Assembly: GCA_013151535.1 (NCBI GenBank)
Contig: JAADIC010000368.1
Span: 1-6,071, forward strand
Direction of reading: 5' to 3'
Length of the DNA: 6,071 nt
DNA from: Alphaproteobacteria bacterium
GTDB lineage: Bacteria; Pseudomonadota; Alphaproteobacteria; Rhodobacterales; Rhodobacteraceae
Every line of letters begins with the position of its first letter. Position 1 is the stretch's first letter. Shown piece after piece: positions 1-5,422 of the stretch. A program made the translations under genes and the position numbers. The notes under the pieces are model-generated. The model searched no databases. It was not told the origin of the DNA and saw only the letters and a program-made list of their open reading frames with translations.

Positions 1-1094
1 CCATGCACGGTATCGCTGCCGCTACCCGCGACAATCGTGTCATTGCCGGTGCCGCCATACATCTTGTTGGCCCCGGCCCCGGCGGTCATAACGTCATCGC
101 CGGACCCACCCCAGAACTGGTCGTTTCCATCCGTATCCGTTAACGTATCGTCACCGCCTCGACCTTTCAAAATATCAATGCCAGCGCCGCCGTTCATGTC
201 GTCGCCAAGATTGCCCCCCTTCAGAACATCGTCCCCGGTACCGCCGTCGATCGTGCCGCCGACAGTGCCGGTGTTAACTCCCTTATATACGTCGTTACCC
301 GCGCCCAGTGAAACGAAACCCGAGACGGTGCCTTCGTTACGCATCTGGTCATTGCCTTCCATGAGGTCGACCGCACCGGTTATGGTGCCAGAATTTCTTA
401 GAAAATCGGAATTAACTGAACCAGATACAGCAAGCGAGGTGGATAAACTTGGATCTGCAGTTGTGGAAATCGATCCATTATTCGTAATGCCAAACTTGGA
501 ATTTGCCCCGGTTATCGTGATGGTAACTCCTTTACTTGAAAGAATACCGTCGTTCACGACTATCATTTCAGAATCCCGTACTGAGACAGCAGAAAACGCA
601 CCATAGATCAAACCGGAATTGTATAGATTGCTTTGATCAATCGCATTATAATCGCCGCGAAGATATATTCCTGTTCCCGCCGTACCGATTATCTCGCCGG
701 AATTGGACAAGGCTGCCGCATCTCCCTTCAAGTTTACACCAGTCGACCAGCCTTGAACTGATCCTGCATTCGTGAATTCGTTCCCGTCGCCATACATTCG
801 CACAGCGTCAAAATAGCTACTGACAATTCCGGATTTTAAGATCGAAACCGATCGGGATCCCCAAGAATAGGGATCACCTGCTATTGAAGTTCCGGTAAGT
901 TCAAGGCCAGAACCCGTGACCGAAGAAACCTCACCTGCGATCGTCAACCGTTCGTTTCGTGACATGGTTGTCGCGCTTTCTATTGCGTTACCACTTGTAG
1001 AGAAAACCCCGCCCAGTCGCGCGATATAATAGAATGTATTATAGTCCAGAGTATAGGTGCTCGTGAGTATATTAGTCACTATAAAGCCAGCCAT
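1..1094 (-). CDS. RTX-type calcium-binding repeat protein, C-terminus cut by window edge
   Basis: Seen: an open frame reads on the minus strand from ATG at 1094 to the left edge, 364 full codons without a stop. A GGAG ribosome site (1101-1104) lies 6 nt upstream and supports this start. Residues about 1-260 are rich in Ser, Thr, Gly and Asn, with recurring NSG-x-I-x-G-like stretches such as LSNSGEIIGT, LYNSGLIYG and LRNSGTITG, which suggests a beta-helix or beta-solenoid. From residue 264 on there are about nine RTX nonapeptides (GAGNDVYKG, GGTGDDVLKG, GSGDDVMTA, GGTGNDTIVA). Family knowledge: such repeats bind calcium in a parallel beta-roll, and these proteins are usually secreted by a type I (ABC/TolC) system using a C-terminal signal, which would lie outside the window. 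No N-terminal signal peptide is seen, consistent with that route. The specific role (adhesin, S-layer-like, enzyme carrier) cannot be told. The first two thirds look more AT-rich than the repeat end. Confidence 0.9.
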   Translation of the reverse strand, partial: MAGFIVTNILTSTYTLDYNTFYYIARLGGVFSTSGNAIESATTMSRNERLTIAGEVSSVTGSGLELTGTSIAGDPYSWGSRSVSILKSGIVSSYFDAVRMYGDGNEFTNAGSVQGWSTGVNLKGDAAALSNSGEIIGTAGTGIYLRGDYNAIDQSNLYNSGLIYGAFSAVSVRDSEMIVVNDGILSSKGVTITITGANSKFGITNNGSISTTADPSLSTSLAVSGSVNSDFLRNSGTITGAVDLMEGNDQMRNEGTVSGFVSLGAGNDVYKGVNTGTVGGTIDGGTGDDVLKGGNLGDDMNGGAGIDILKGRGGDDTLTDTDGNDQFWGGSGDDVMTAGAGANKMYGGTGNDTIVAGSGSDTVH

Positions 1095-1100
1095 TTCAGT

Positions 1101-1104
1101 CTCC
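1101..1104 (-). promoter_or_regulatory. Ribosome binding site of the RTX gene
   Basis: GGAG on the minus strand, 6 nt before the ATG at 1094. It fixes the start of the RTX gene, which otherwise has no recognisable N-terminal signal. Confidence 0.6.
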
Positions 1105-1273
1105 AATATGCTGCGAATTGTTGAATAATTCTGTAGATGCTGGGCCCAATTATTCTTAAAGTCAATGAATTCAACTGGCCTATCCCGCCCGGGAACAAGA
1201 CGTTTCTCGGTTGAAGAACTACAGTTTCAAAACTTGTACGGAGGTCGACTTTCTTGCTGCTGCCCTAATTGAC

Positions 1274-1301
1274 TTGCAGGGTGCGCGCATCAGCGGATAC
1301 T
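1274..1301 (+). promoter_or_regulatory. Possible sigma70-type promoter for the leader-DUF3616-DUF4956 operon
   Basis: TTGCAG (1274-1279) and GATACT (1296-1301) are separated by 16 nt, and a transcript from here would begin about 20 nt before the strong GGGAG ribosome site of the 12-codon leader. This is the best-placed match in the 236-base divergent gap (1095-1330) between the RTX gene and the plus-strand operon. I see no gene and no clear operator in that gap. The match is by eye only, and alphaproteobacterial promoters are poorly conserved. Confidence 0.3.
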
Positions 1302-1330
1302 GCAACGTCTAAAGAAAACGGGAGAGACAA

Positions 1331-1365
1331 ATGAAAATTGGCAGCTTCAACATTCACGGCATCAA
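1331..1365 (+). repeat. xthA 5'-end repeat, copy 1 (diverged)
   Basis: 35 nt matching 3817-3851 at 31 of 35 positions and copy 2 (2988-3017) at 25 of 30. Similarity begins exactly at the ATG and stops after codon 11. The sequences before the ATGs do not resemble each other, so this is a copy of coding sequence only. It is the most diverged of the three copies. Confidence 0.75.
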
Positions 1366-1369
1366 CTGA
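1331..1369 (+). CDS. 12-codon leader peptide derived from the xthA start, coupled to the next gene
   Basis: Seen: ATG at 1331 follows a strong GGGAGAG ribosome site (1320-1326) and encodes MKIGSFNIHGIN, then TGA at 1367-1369. The TGA shares its A with the ATG (1369-1371) of the DUF3616-like gene, giving a TGATG stop-start overlap. The first 35 nt match the start of the real xthA at 3817 in 31 of 35 positions. Inference: the downstream gene has no ribosome site of its own at normal spacing, so ribosomes loading at the leader probably hand over to it by termination-reinitiation. The peptide itself is too short to have exonuclease function. Alternatively it is only the scar of an xthA copy whose body was lost and which happens to drive translation of what follows. 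The conserved reading frame and near-perfect start context argue that it is translated. Confidence 0.6.
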   Translation: MKIGSFNIHGIN

Positions 1370-2367
1370 TGACACGCGGGGCCGCCGCGTTCTCAATCTT
1401 GCTGGCACTCATCGCCGTAGCAGGGCCGGCTGCTGCCACCCAATGGCAGGTATTTCCGCCAAGCCCGTCAGACGAAGGGATTTACGAGCCTTCAGCCATT
1501 GGTCAATTGCCGGACGGGCGGGTTTTTTTGGTTCAGGACGAGGCAAACTCGGCCCTTGCCACCTTGACACTCGATAACAAGGGCCGCGCCGTTCCGGTTA
1601 TTCTCGACAGCCGGAACATCCCGAAAAAACACGCCGCCCTGAATGATCTGGAAGCGCTGGCGGTGGATTCCGACGGGATGATTTATGTGCTCAGCTCGCA
1701 GTCGCGCAATCTGTCGGGCAAGCGGACCAGCAACCGCCAAATGTTCGTGCGCCTGCGGTTGAACGGTGGTTTGCTTCAAGCGACGGGCCGCTACAAAACC
1801 CTGCTGAAAGATATGCTTGCCGCCTATCCCGCGCTGGTGCCCAGCGCAAAGTCATCTTTTGCCAAGGGTCGGCTGGGGTTCAACATCGAAGGTCTGAGCT
1901 TTTCCGGCGATGGCGGCGCGCTGCTGATTGGCCTGCGCGGGCCGGTTCTTGGCGGTGGGTCTTTGATTGCGGTTCTGAACAATCCGAAGGCCGTTTTTGA
2001 CGGCCAAGCACCGGATTTCGCCCCCGATCTGATCCGGCTTGACCTTGACAAGGGGGGCATCCGGGCGCTGGCATATATTCCAGCACTTGATGGCTTTCTG
2101 ATTTCGGCCCAGAAATCGCACCGGAAATCGGCCTCCCATAACCCGTTTCAGCTCTGGTTCTGGTCCGGCAATCAAGCCGCCAATCCACGCCCGGTGACAA
2201 TTGCCGGGCTGGACACCAGAAAAACCGAAGGCATCGCGCAGATCCGCCGCGGGGGGCGTGATTATCTGTTGTTGGTCAGCGATGACGGTGACCGGGCGGC
2301 CAATGTCGCGGCGCATTATATTCTGCTGCCGATGGAAACAGTTGCGGCCTCCGTAAAGGGCCGCTAA
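1369..2367 (+). CDS. Secreted DUF3616-like protein (predicted beta-propeller)
   Basis: Seen: 332 residues. Residues 1-23 form a signal peptide (MTRG, hydrophobic core, cleavage likely after AGPAAA at 18-23), so the protein is probably periplasmic or secreted. Motifs that I associate with DUF3616: NDLEALAVD (92-100) followed by IYVLSSQSRN, FNIEGLSFS (171-179), LLIGLRGPV (185-193), LDKGGIR (226-232), QLWFW (261-265) and a closing KTEGIA...LLLVSDDGD (285-308). Acidic-glycine strand patterns repeated along the chain suggest a beta-propeller, perhaps related to phytase-like or strictosidine-synthase-like esterases. The substrate is unknown and no enzyme activity should be assumed. Start: ATG at 1369 overlaps the leader stop as TGATG, and the mature N-terminus and signal peptide fit this start. 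Neighbour: the DUF4956-like membrane gene follows after about 38 nt, probably in the same transcript. Family assignment is by memory of motifs; the extracytoplasmic location is better supported. Confidence 0.72.
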   Translation: MTRGAAAFSILLALIAVAGPAAATQWQVFPPSPSDEGIYEPSAIGQLPDGRVFLVQDEANSALATLTLDNKGRAVPVILDSRNIPKKHAALNDLEALAVDSDGMIYVLSSQSRNLSGKRTSNRQMFVRLRLNGGLLQATGRYKTLLKDMLAAYPALVPSAKSSFAKGRLGFNIEGLSFSGDGGALLIGLRGPVLGGGSLIAVLNNPKAVFDGQAPDFAPDLIRLDLDKGGIRALAYIPALDGFLISAQKSHRKSASHNPFQLWFWSGNQAANPRPVTIAGLDTRKTEGIAQIRRGGRDYLLLVSDDGDRAANVAAHYILLPMETVAASVKGR

Positions 2368-2392
2368 ATCTGATCCTGTCAACAGGCCAGAA

Positions 2393-2398
2393 AAGGAG
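2393..2398 (+). promoter_or_regulatory. Ribosome binding site that decides the TTG start of the DUF4956 gene
   Basis: AAGGAG lies 1 nt before GTG 2400 and 7 nt before TTG 2406. The spacing favours the TTG. Confidence 0.6.
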
Positions 2399-2405
2399 CG
2401 TGACA

Positions 2406-2972
2406 TTGCTGGACTATCAGGATTTTCTGCGTGACCTCGCCATCAATGTTGTCGCGATCTATGTCTTTGTTTTTCTGATCTATTACCGCCGGCACGGGGA
2501 TCGGGAAACCGCGATCATGCTGGCCATGTTCAACGCCTTTCTGTTCACCATTGTCATTACAATATCGTTGACCGAAATCAATATCGGGGCCGGGTTTGCC
2601 CTGTTTGCAATATTATCGGTGATCTCGCTGCGCAGTGTGAACATTTCCAAGGTCGAAGTGGGCTATCTGTTCGGGGTCATTGCCCTGTCGCTAATCAACG
2701 GTATTTCATTTCAGGATTACCTGCTGCTCGCCCTGTGCAATATTGTGATCGTCGGCGCAGCGGCGATTCTGGACAGCAATCTGATATTCAAACCCACCCT
2801 AAAGGCCGAGATCACGCTTGAGCAGGTCGCATTGCGTGAGGTTGCGGATATGCAGGCGTTGAAAACCCGCGTCGCCGAACTTTACAAGATGCCGGTCCAA
2901 CACATCACAATCGTCAAATATAACCCCGACAAGGCCAGTTTGCGATTGTTGGCCCATCTGCGGCTTGAATAG
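2406..2972 (+). CDS. DUF4956-like integral membrane protein
   Basis: Seen: 188 residues from TTG at 2406. About five hydrophobic segments lie near residues 13-27, 36-55, 61-75, 85-99 and 105-122, followed by a soluble tail of about 65 residues that is probably cytoplasmic. The stretch GAGFALFAILSVISLRS, then VGYLFGVIALSLING, is the signature I associate with DUF4956. The tail (LKTRVAELYKMPVQHITIVKYN) also fits. Family knowledge: DUF4956 proteins often sit beside VTC-type polyphosphate polymerase and CotH genes. Neither is present here, and the partner is a secreted DUF3616-like protein instead. Start choice: AAGGAG (2393-2398) is 7 nt before TTG 2406 but only 1 nt before GTG 2400, so TTG is preferred; starting at GTG would add two residues. 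The stop overlaps the AGGAG that serves the next ORF. Biochemical function is unknown. Confidence 0.75.
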   Translation: MLDYQDFLRDLAINVVAIYVFVFLIYYRRHGDRETAIMLAMFNAFLFTIVITISLTEINIGAGFALFAILSVISLRSVNISKVEVGYLFGVIALSLINGISFQDYLLLALCNIVIVGAAAILDSNLIFKPTLKAEITLEQVALREVADMQALKTRVAELYKMPVQHITIVKYNPDKASLRLLAHLRLE

Positions 2973-2987
2973 GAGCAGTTGACGTTC

Positions 2988-3017
2988 ATGAAAATCGCCA
3001 GTTTCAACATCAACGGC
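2988..3017 (+). repeat. xthA 5'-end repeat, copy 2
   Basis: 30 nt identical to the first ten codons of xthA at 3817 except for one silent change (ATC for ATT at codon 3). Similarity starts at the ATG and ends at GGC, the tenth codon, where erpA sequence takes over. The two sequences share no similarity upstream. One mismatch in 30 implies a recent copy or ongoing gene conversion. Confidence 0.85.
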
Positions 3018-3164
3018 CAGAAAGTGCTGATCGACGAGGTGTCGCTGCCGTTCTTGACCGCTGCTGTGATCGACTATTCCCAAGAACTGATCGGCGCGCG
3101 CTTCGTGATCGAAAACCCGAACGCAACGAGTTCCTGCGGCTGCGGAACGTCTTTTTCTGTTTGA
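2988..3164 (+). pseudogene. xthA-erpA chimera: ErpA C-terminal half behind the exonuclease III start
   Basis: Seen: 58 residues from ATG 2988. Residues 1-10 (MKIASFNING) are the N-terminus of exonuclease III. Residues 11-58 (QKVLIDEVSLPFL, then VIDYSQELIGARF, ending SSCGCGTSFSV) are the C-terminal half of an A-type Fe-S carrier of the ErpA/IscA/HesB family, normally about 107-120 residues. Family knowledge: the cluster is held by three cysteines, one in a GGCSGF-like motif in the N-terminal half and two in the C-terminal CGC. The first is missing here while C50 and C52 remain, so normal carrier function is unlikely. The frame is open through the join and the erpA end is well kept, so it may still be expressed. 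AGGAG (2971-2975) is 12 nt from this ATG and 3 nt from an in-frame TTG at 2979 (which would add MTF), both off the optimum. I call it a gene remnant; a small product with a new role is possible. An intact erpA is presumably elsewhere. Confidence 0.8.
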
Positions 3165-3190
3165 AAACCTCTACTTAAACCTGTTTCGAT

Positions 3191-3206
3191 GCGAGGAATG
3201 CCTCGC
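3191..3206 (+). terminator. Small hairpin after the erpA remnant, possible weak terminator
   Basis: A perfect 6-bp stem GCGAGG/CCTCGC closes a 4-nt loop, 27 nt after the remnant's stop. The T-run is not adjacent (ATATTTT begins 7 nt after the stem), so termination would be weak. The rest of the 151-base gap up to the next gene (3165-3315) shows no other gene. Confidence 0.3.
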
Positions 3207-3315
3207 CCATAGATATTTTCGGGTTAAACGCGCTTTTCACCCTTTTGGGGGATTACGGAAGTTGCGTGCTGGTTCAGTTTGAAAGGATGAAAACCATAAA
3301 CAGCGAGGAAGCAAA

Positions 3316-3678
3316 ATGAACCGTCAATCAATAGTACCAACAAACCGCAAACTCATCGCCGCCGCACTTGGTGCCGCCGTATTATTCGGCATGACAAGCA
3401 CAAGCGCCTTTGCCCAGAGCCAATGTCTGGCCGGCGTTGCCGGTTTCAAAGCCGGACAAAAGGGTATCTACGTCAAGCACGCTCCGATGGGACCGCACTC
3501 CGTGGTTGTTCAAGCCACCAATACCGCAGGTTATTCATCCACCGGCGACGCGACCTATTTTAACGTGCTGAAAATCAAATCCGACAATTTTCAGGTTCAG
3601 CACAAACGCACTGTCGACGGCGTACCGATCGCGCTTGATGTCGGTATTCCTTTGAACTGGATCGCCTGTACACGGTGA
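3316..3678 (+). CDS. Small secreted protein of unknown function
   Basis: Seen: 120 residues. ATG 3316 is preceded by GAGGAA (3305-3310) at 5 nt spacing. Residues 1-33 form a signal peptide: positive start (MNRQSIVPTNRK), hydrophobic core LIAAALGAAVLFGM, and a likely cleavage after AFA. The mature protein is about 87 residues with exactly two cysteines, C37 near the new N-terminus and C118 three residues from the end, well placed to form one disulfide tying the termini together. Its body alternates hydrophobic and polar residues (SVVVQATNTAGYSS, FNVLKIKSDNFQVQHKR), suggesting a small beta-sandwich or barrel. I do not recognise the family. It lies alone between the erpA remnant and xthA, with its own ribosome site and a strong terminator, so it is probably a separate transcription unit. 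A periplasmic or extracellular location is well supported; function is not. Confidence 0.78.
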   Translation: MNRQSIVPTNRKLIAAALGAAVLFGMTSTSAFAQSQCLAGVAGFKAGQKGIYVKHAPMGPHSVVVQATNTAGYSSTGDATYFNVLKIKSDNFQVQHKRTVDGVPIALDVGIPLNWIACTR

Positions 3679-3700
3679 TTCCGCCAGGAAACAACTAAGT

Positions 3701-3727
3701 GGGCGGAGGCAATTCTCCGCCCGTTTT
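3701..3727 (+). terminator. Rho-independent terminator of the small secreted protein gene
   Basis: Perfect 8-bp stem GGGCGGAG (3701-3708) and CTCCGCCC (3715-3722) with a 6-nt loop, followed by GTTTTC. It stands 22 nt after the stop and separates this gene from xthA. Confidence 0.85.
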
Positions 3728-3759
3728 CGTATGCTCAAGGGTAAGGTGGCAAACTACGC

Positions 3760-3789
3760 TTGTTTCGTCTTTCTCCAAACATGTAGAAT
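3760..3789 (+). promoter_or_regulatory. Probable promoter of xthA
   Basis: TTGTTT (3760-3765) and TAGAAT (3784-3789) are separated by 18 nt, just downstream of the preceding terminator and about 27 nt before the xthA ATG. The palindrome ACATGT occurs at 3779-3784 and again at 3796-3801, on both sides of the -10 element, and could be an operator pair. Because a terminator lies upstream, xthA needs a promoter in this 89-base gap, which raises the odds that this one is real. Confidence 0.45.
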
Positions 3790-3816
3790 GGGCGAACATG
3801 TCATCGGAGTCACCCA

Positions 3817-3851
3817 ATGAAAATTGCCAGTTTCAACATCAACGGCATCAA
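3817..3851 (+). repeat. xthA 5'-end repeat, copy 3 (the genuine gene start)
   Basis: Reference copy of the repeat found at 1331-1365 and 2988-3017. Only this copy continues into exonuclease III. Confidence 0.85.
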
Positions 3852-4608
3852 GGCCCGGCTGGAGCGCCTGATCGAATGGCTGCCGGAAAGCGGTATCGAC
3901 GTGGCGCTACTGCAAGAGATCAAATCGGTGGATGAGAATTTCCCGCGCCAGGTGATCGAGGATCTGGGCTATGTGGTTGAAACCCACGGCCAGAAATCCT
4001 TTAACGGCGTGGCGATCCTGTCGAAATTTCCACTGGAGGACGTGGTGCGCGACCTGCCCGGCGATGAAAACGACGAACAGGCCCGCTGGATCGAAGCCAC
4101 CGTGATGGGCGATGTACCGGTGCGGGTTTGCGGCTTGTATCTGCCCAACGGCAATCCGGTGGGCGATGATCTGAAGGGGCCGAAATACACCTATAAACTG
4201 GCGTGGATGGAGCGCTTGAAGGCCCGCACCGAAGATTTGCTGGCCAGCGAGGAGCCGTTCCTGATGGCCGGGGATTACAACATCATCCCGCAGCCCGAGG
4301 ACGCCCATAGCCCCGATAAATGGCGCAGCGATGCACTGTTTTTACCGCAAAGCCGCGCCGCTTATCAGCGTATTCTGAATCTAGGTTTCACCGAAGCGTT
4401 TCGCGCGATTGAGCCAAGGCCGCTGAACTACACCTTTTGGGATTTCCAGCGCGGCGCGTGGAACAGGAACGACGGTATAAGGATCGACCATTTTCTGCTG
4501 TCACCGCAATGCGCCGACCTGCTGACGGATTGCCAGATTGACCGCCATATGCGCGGGCGTGAGAGGCCCTCGGACCACGTGCCGATCTGGGTGGAACTGG
4601 CGGCTTAG
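3817..4608 (+). CDS. xthA: Exodeoxyribonuclease III (AP endonuclease, EEP superfamily)
   Basis: Role: cytoplasmic base-excision repair enzyme that cuts DNA 5' to abasic sites and removes nucleotides 3'-5' from duplex DNA, using a divalent metal. Seen: 263 residues, close to the 268 of the E. coli enzyme. All expected active-site motifs are present: FNING with N7, LLQEIK with metal-binding E34, LYLPNGNP with Y108, GDYN with D153 and N155, RIDHFLLS with D224, and the closing SDHVPI with D253 and H254. No insertion or truncation. Start: ATG 3817 has GGAG (3806-3809) at 7 nt, and the N-terminus MKIASFNINGIKARL is canonical. Neighbours: in Rhodobacterales, xthA is often next to erpA as I recall; here only an erpA fragment is left upstream, separated by the small secreted protein gene. 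Two further copies of this gene's first codons lie upstream at 1331 and 2988. A terminator hairpin follows. Confidence 0.97.
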   Translation: MKIASFNINGIKARLERLIEWLPESGIDVALLQEIKSVDENFPRQVIEDLGYVVETHGQKSFNGVAILSKFPLEDVVRDLPGDENDEQARWIEATVMGDVPVRVCGLYLPNGNPVGDDLKGPKYTYKLAWMERLKARTEDLLASEEPFLMAGDYNIIPQPEDAHSPDKWRSDALFLPQSRAAYQRILNLGFTEAFRAIEPRPLNYTFWDFQRGAWNRNDGIRIDHFLLSPQCADLLTDCQIDRHMRGRERPSDHVPIWVELAA

Positions 4609-4627
4609 GTGCTTGTCTTTGAAGGGG

Positions 4628-4655
4628 TGCGGGGCGCGCTAAGAATCGCCCCGCA
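4628..4655. terminator. Hairpin between convergent xthA and cupredoxin genes
   Basis: Perfect 9-bp GC-rich stem TGCGGGGCG (4628-4636) and CGCCCCGCA (4647-4655) with a 10-nt loop, centred in the 55-base gap between the two convergent stop codons. The pyrimidine tract on the plus side (CTCTCTTATT) is a modest U-run, and the minus side has only short T stretches. It probably ends xthA transcription and may serve both genes. Confidence 0.7.
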
Positions 4656-4663
4656 AGCCTCTC

Positions 4664-5158
4664 TTATTCCACCGTCAGGATGATCCACATGCCCGATGCA
4701 TAATGCCCGGAAATGTTGCAATAAAGCGTATAGGTGCCCGGCTCCAGCCGGATTGTCAGGCTACCGGATGCCCCTGGTGCCAGTTCGGCGACTTCACCAA
4801 GATTGACACCGTCGGCTTCTTCATCCACCCGGGCGATATCCTCGACATAGGGCAGACCGGCAGACATGTCGGGCAGCACCGCGACCACCATTTCATGTTC
4901 GATATCCGCTGAAGTGTTGACCACCTGAAACGTCACTTCGCCTGCCGGAATGGTCGCCGTGGAAACCATGATCCCCATGCTATCTTTGTAACGCGGCACA
5001 TTGTTGATGATGCGGTGATCGGTATAGGTTTCCATATTGGTGCCGGCATCCCAAAGTTTTACCTGCACGACAACGCCGTCAGAAGCAGCCAGGGCCGGCA
5101 TCGAGAGCGCCCCAAGTGCCAAAGTGGCAGCGGCGAGTGTATTTACAAAATGTTTCAT
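4664..5158 (-). CDS. Exported type-1 copper protein (cupredoxin)
   Basis: Role: small blue copper protein, probably a periplasmic electron carrier. Seen: 164 residues. Residues 1-25 form a signal peptide (MKHF, hydrophobic stretch, cleavage likely after ALA in MPALAAS). The type-1 copper ligands can be placed: H88 in DIEHEMVV and the cluster C147-x4-H152-x4-M157 in YCNISGHYASGM. The C-terminal block (PGASGSLTIRLEPGTYTLYC) is typical of cupredoxins. Start: ATG 5158 has GGAG (5166-5169) at 7 nt. Regulation: a perfect FNR-type site (TTGAT, 4 nt, ATCAA) is centred about 69 bp upstream of the start codon, so induction at low oxygen or under nitrogen-oxide respiration is likely. The mature protein, about 140 residues, is longer than pseudoazurin or amicyanin, and the spacing in the Cu loop looks more like sulfocyanin- or auracyanin-type domains, so I give no gene symbol. 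No nitrite or nitric oxide reductase is in the window to name the partner. Confidence 0.88.
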   Translation of the reverse strand: MKHFVNTLAAATLALGALSMPALAASDGVVVQVKLWDAGTNMETYTDHRIINNVPRYKDSMGIMVSTATIPAGEVTFQVVNTSADIEHEMVVAVLPDMSAGLPYVEDIARVDEEADGVNLGEVAELAPGASGSLTIRLEPGTYTLYCNISGHYASGMWIILTVE

Positions 5159-5220
5159 ATTCTTTCTCCATGAATCGGTTTATCAGGAAAAGACAAAGCG
5201 CCTGTTTTCACAGCAATACT

Positions 5221-5234
5221 TTGATTTCGATCAA
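5221..5234. promoter_or_regulatory. FNR/FnrL-type operator (perfect palindrome)
   Basis: TTGATTTCGATCAA matches the consensus TTGAT-N4-ATCAA at every specified base. It is centred about 69 bp before the cupredoxin start codon, with no other gene start nearby (the flavin monooxygenase ends at 5626 and reads the same way). Family knowledge: Crp/Fnr proteins such as FnrL, Anr, Dnr or NnrR bind such sites, and closely related regulators cannot be told apart by sequence alone. Confidence 0.72.
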
Positions 5235-5422
5235 CTCGCGGAAAACGTGATTGGCCGACATAAGGGCCTGTTGAAAACCCGTTTTTCGCCGCAGAAATTG
5301 GGGGAAGGACGCTAGACCGGCCAACACCTGGCAGAGGCTGACCGGCGGGATTTTTATCAAATGAAGGTGGTAAAGCGCGAGCAGTTGAACAACACCGAGG
5401 GGACACATATTCAATAAACTAG

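Noticed and set aside
37..775. Plus-strand open frames opposite the RTX gene
   Set aside because: They are proline/serine-rich antisense shadows of the glycine/aspartate repeats. The minus frame has a start with ribosome site and clear RTX motifs.
1137..1165. Promoter for the RTX gene (TTGACT with a 17-nt spacer to CAGCAT on the minus strand)
   Set aside because: The -35 is good but the -10 matches only three of six consensus bases, so it is too weak to annotate.
1331..3817. Transposon or integron explanation for the repeated xthA starts
   Set aside because: There is no transposase, integrase, terminal inverted repeat or attC-like fold in the interval, so it is kept only as a hypothesis under the repeat finding and not annotated as a mobile element.
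5155..5414. Two overlapping minus-strand open frames upstream of the cupredoxin gene
   Set aside because: No ribosome site or recognisable domain. They overlap each other and the FNR box and run into the cupredoxin ribosome site. The style of part of this stretch hinted at an insertion-sequence remnant, but I could not find matching inverted ends or transposase motifs.
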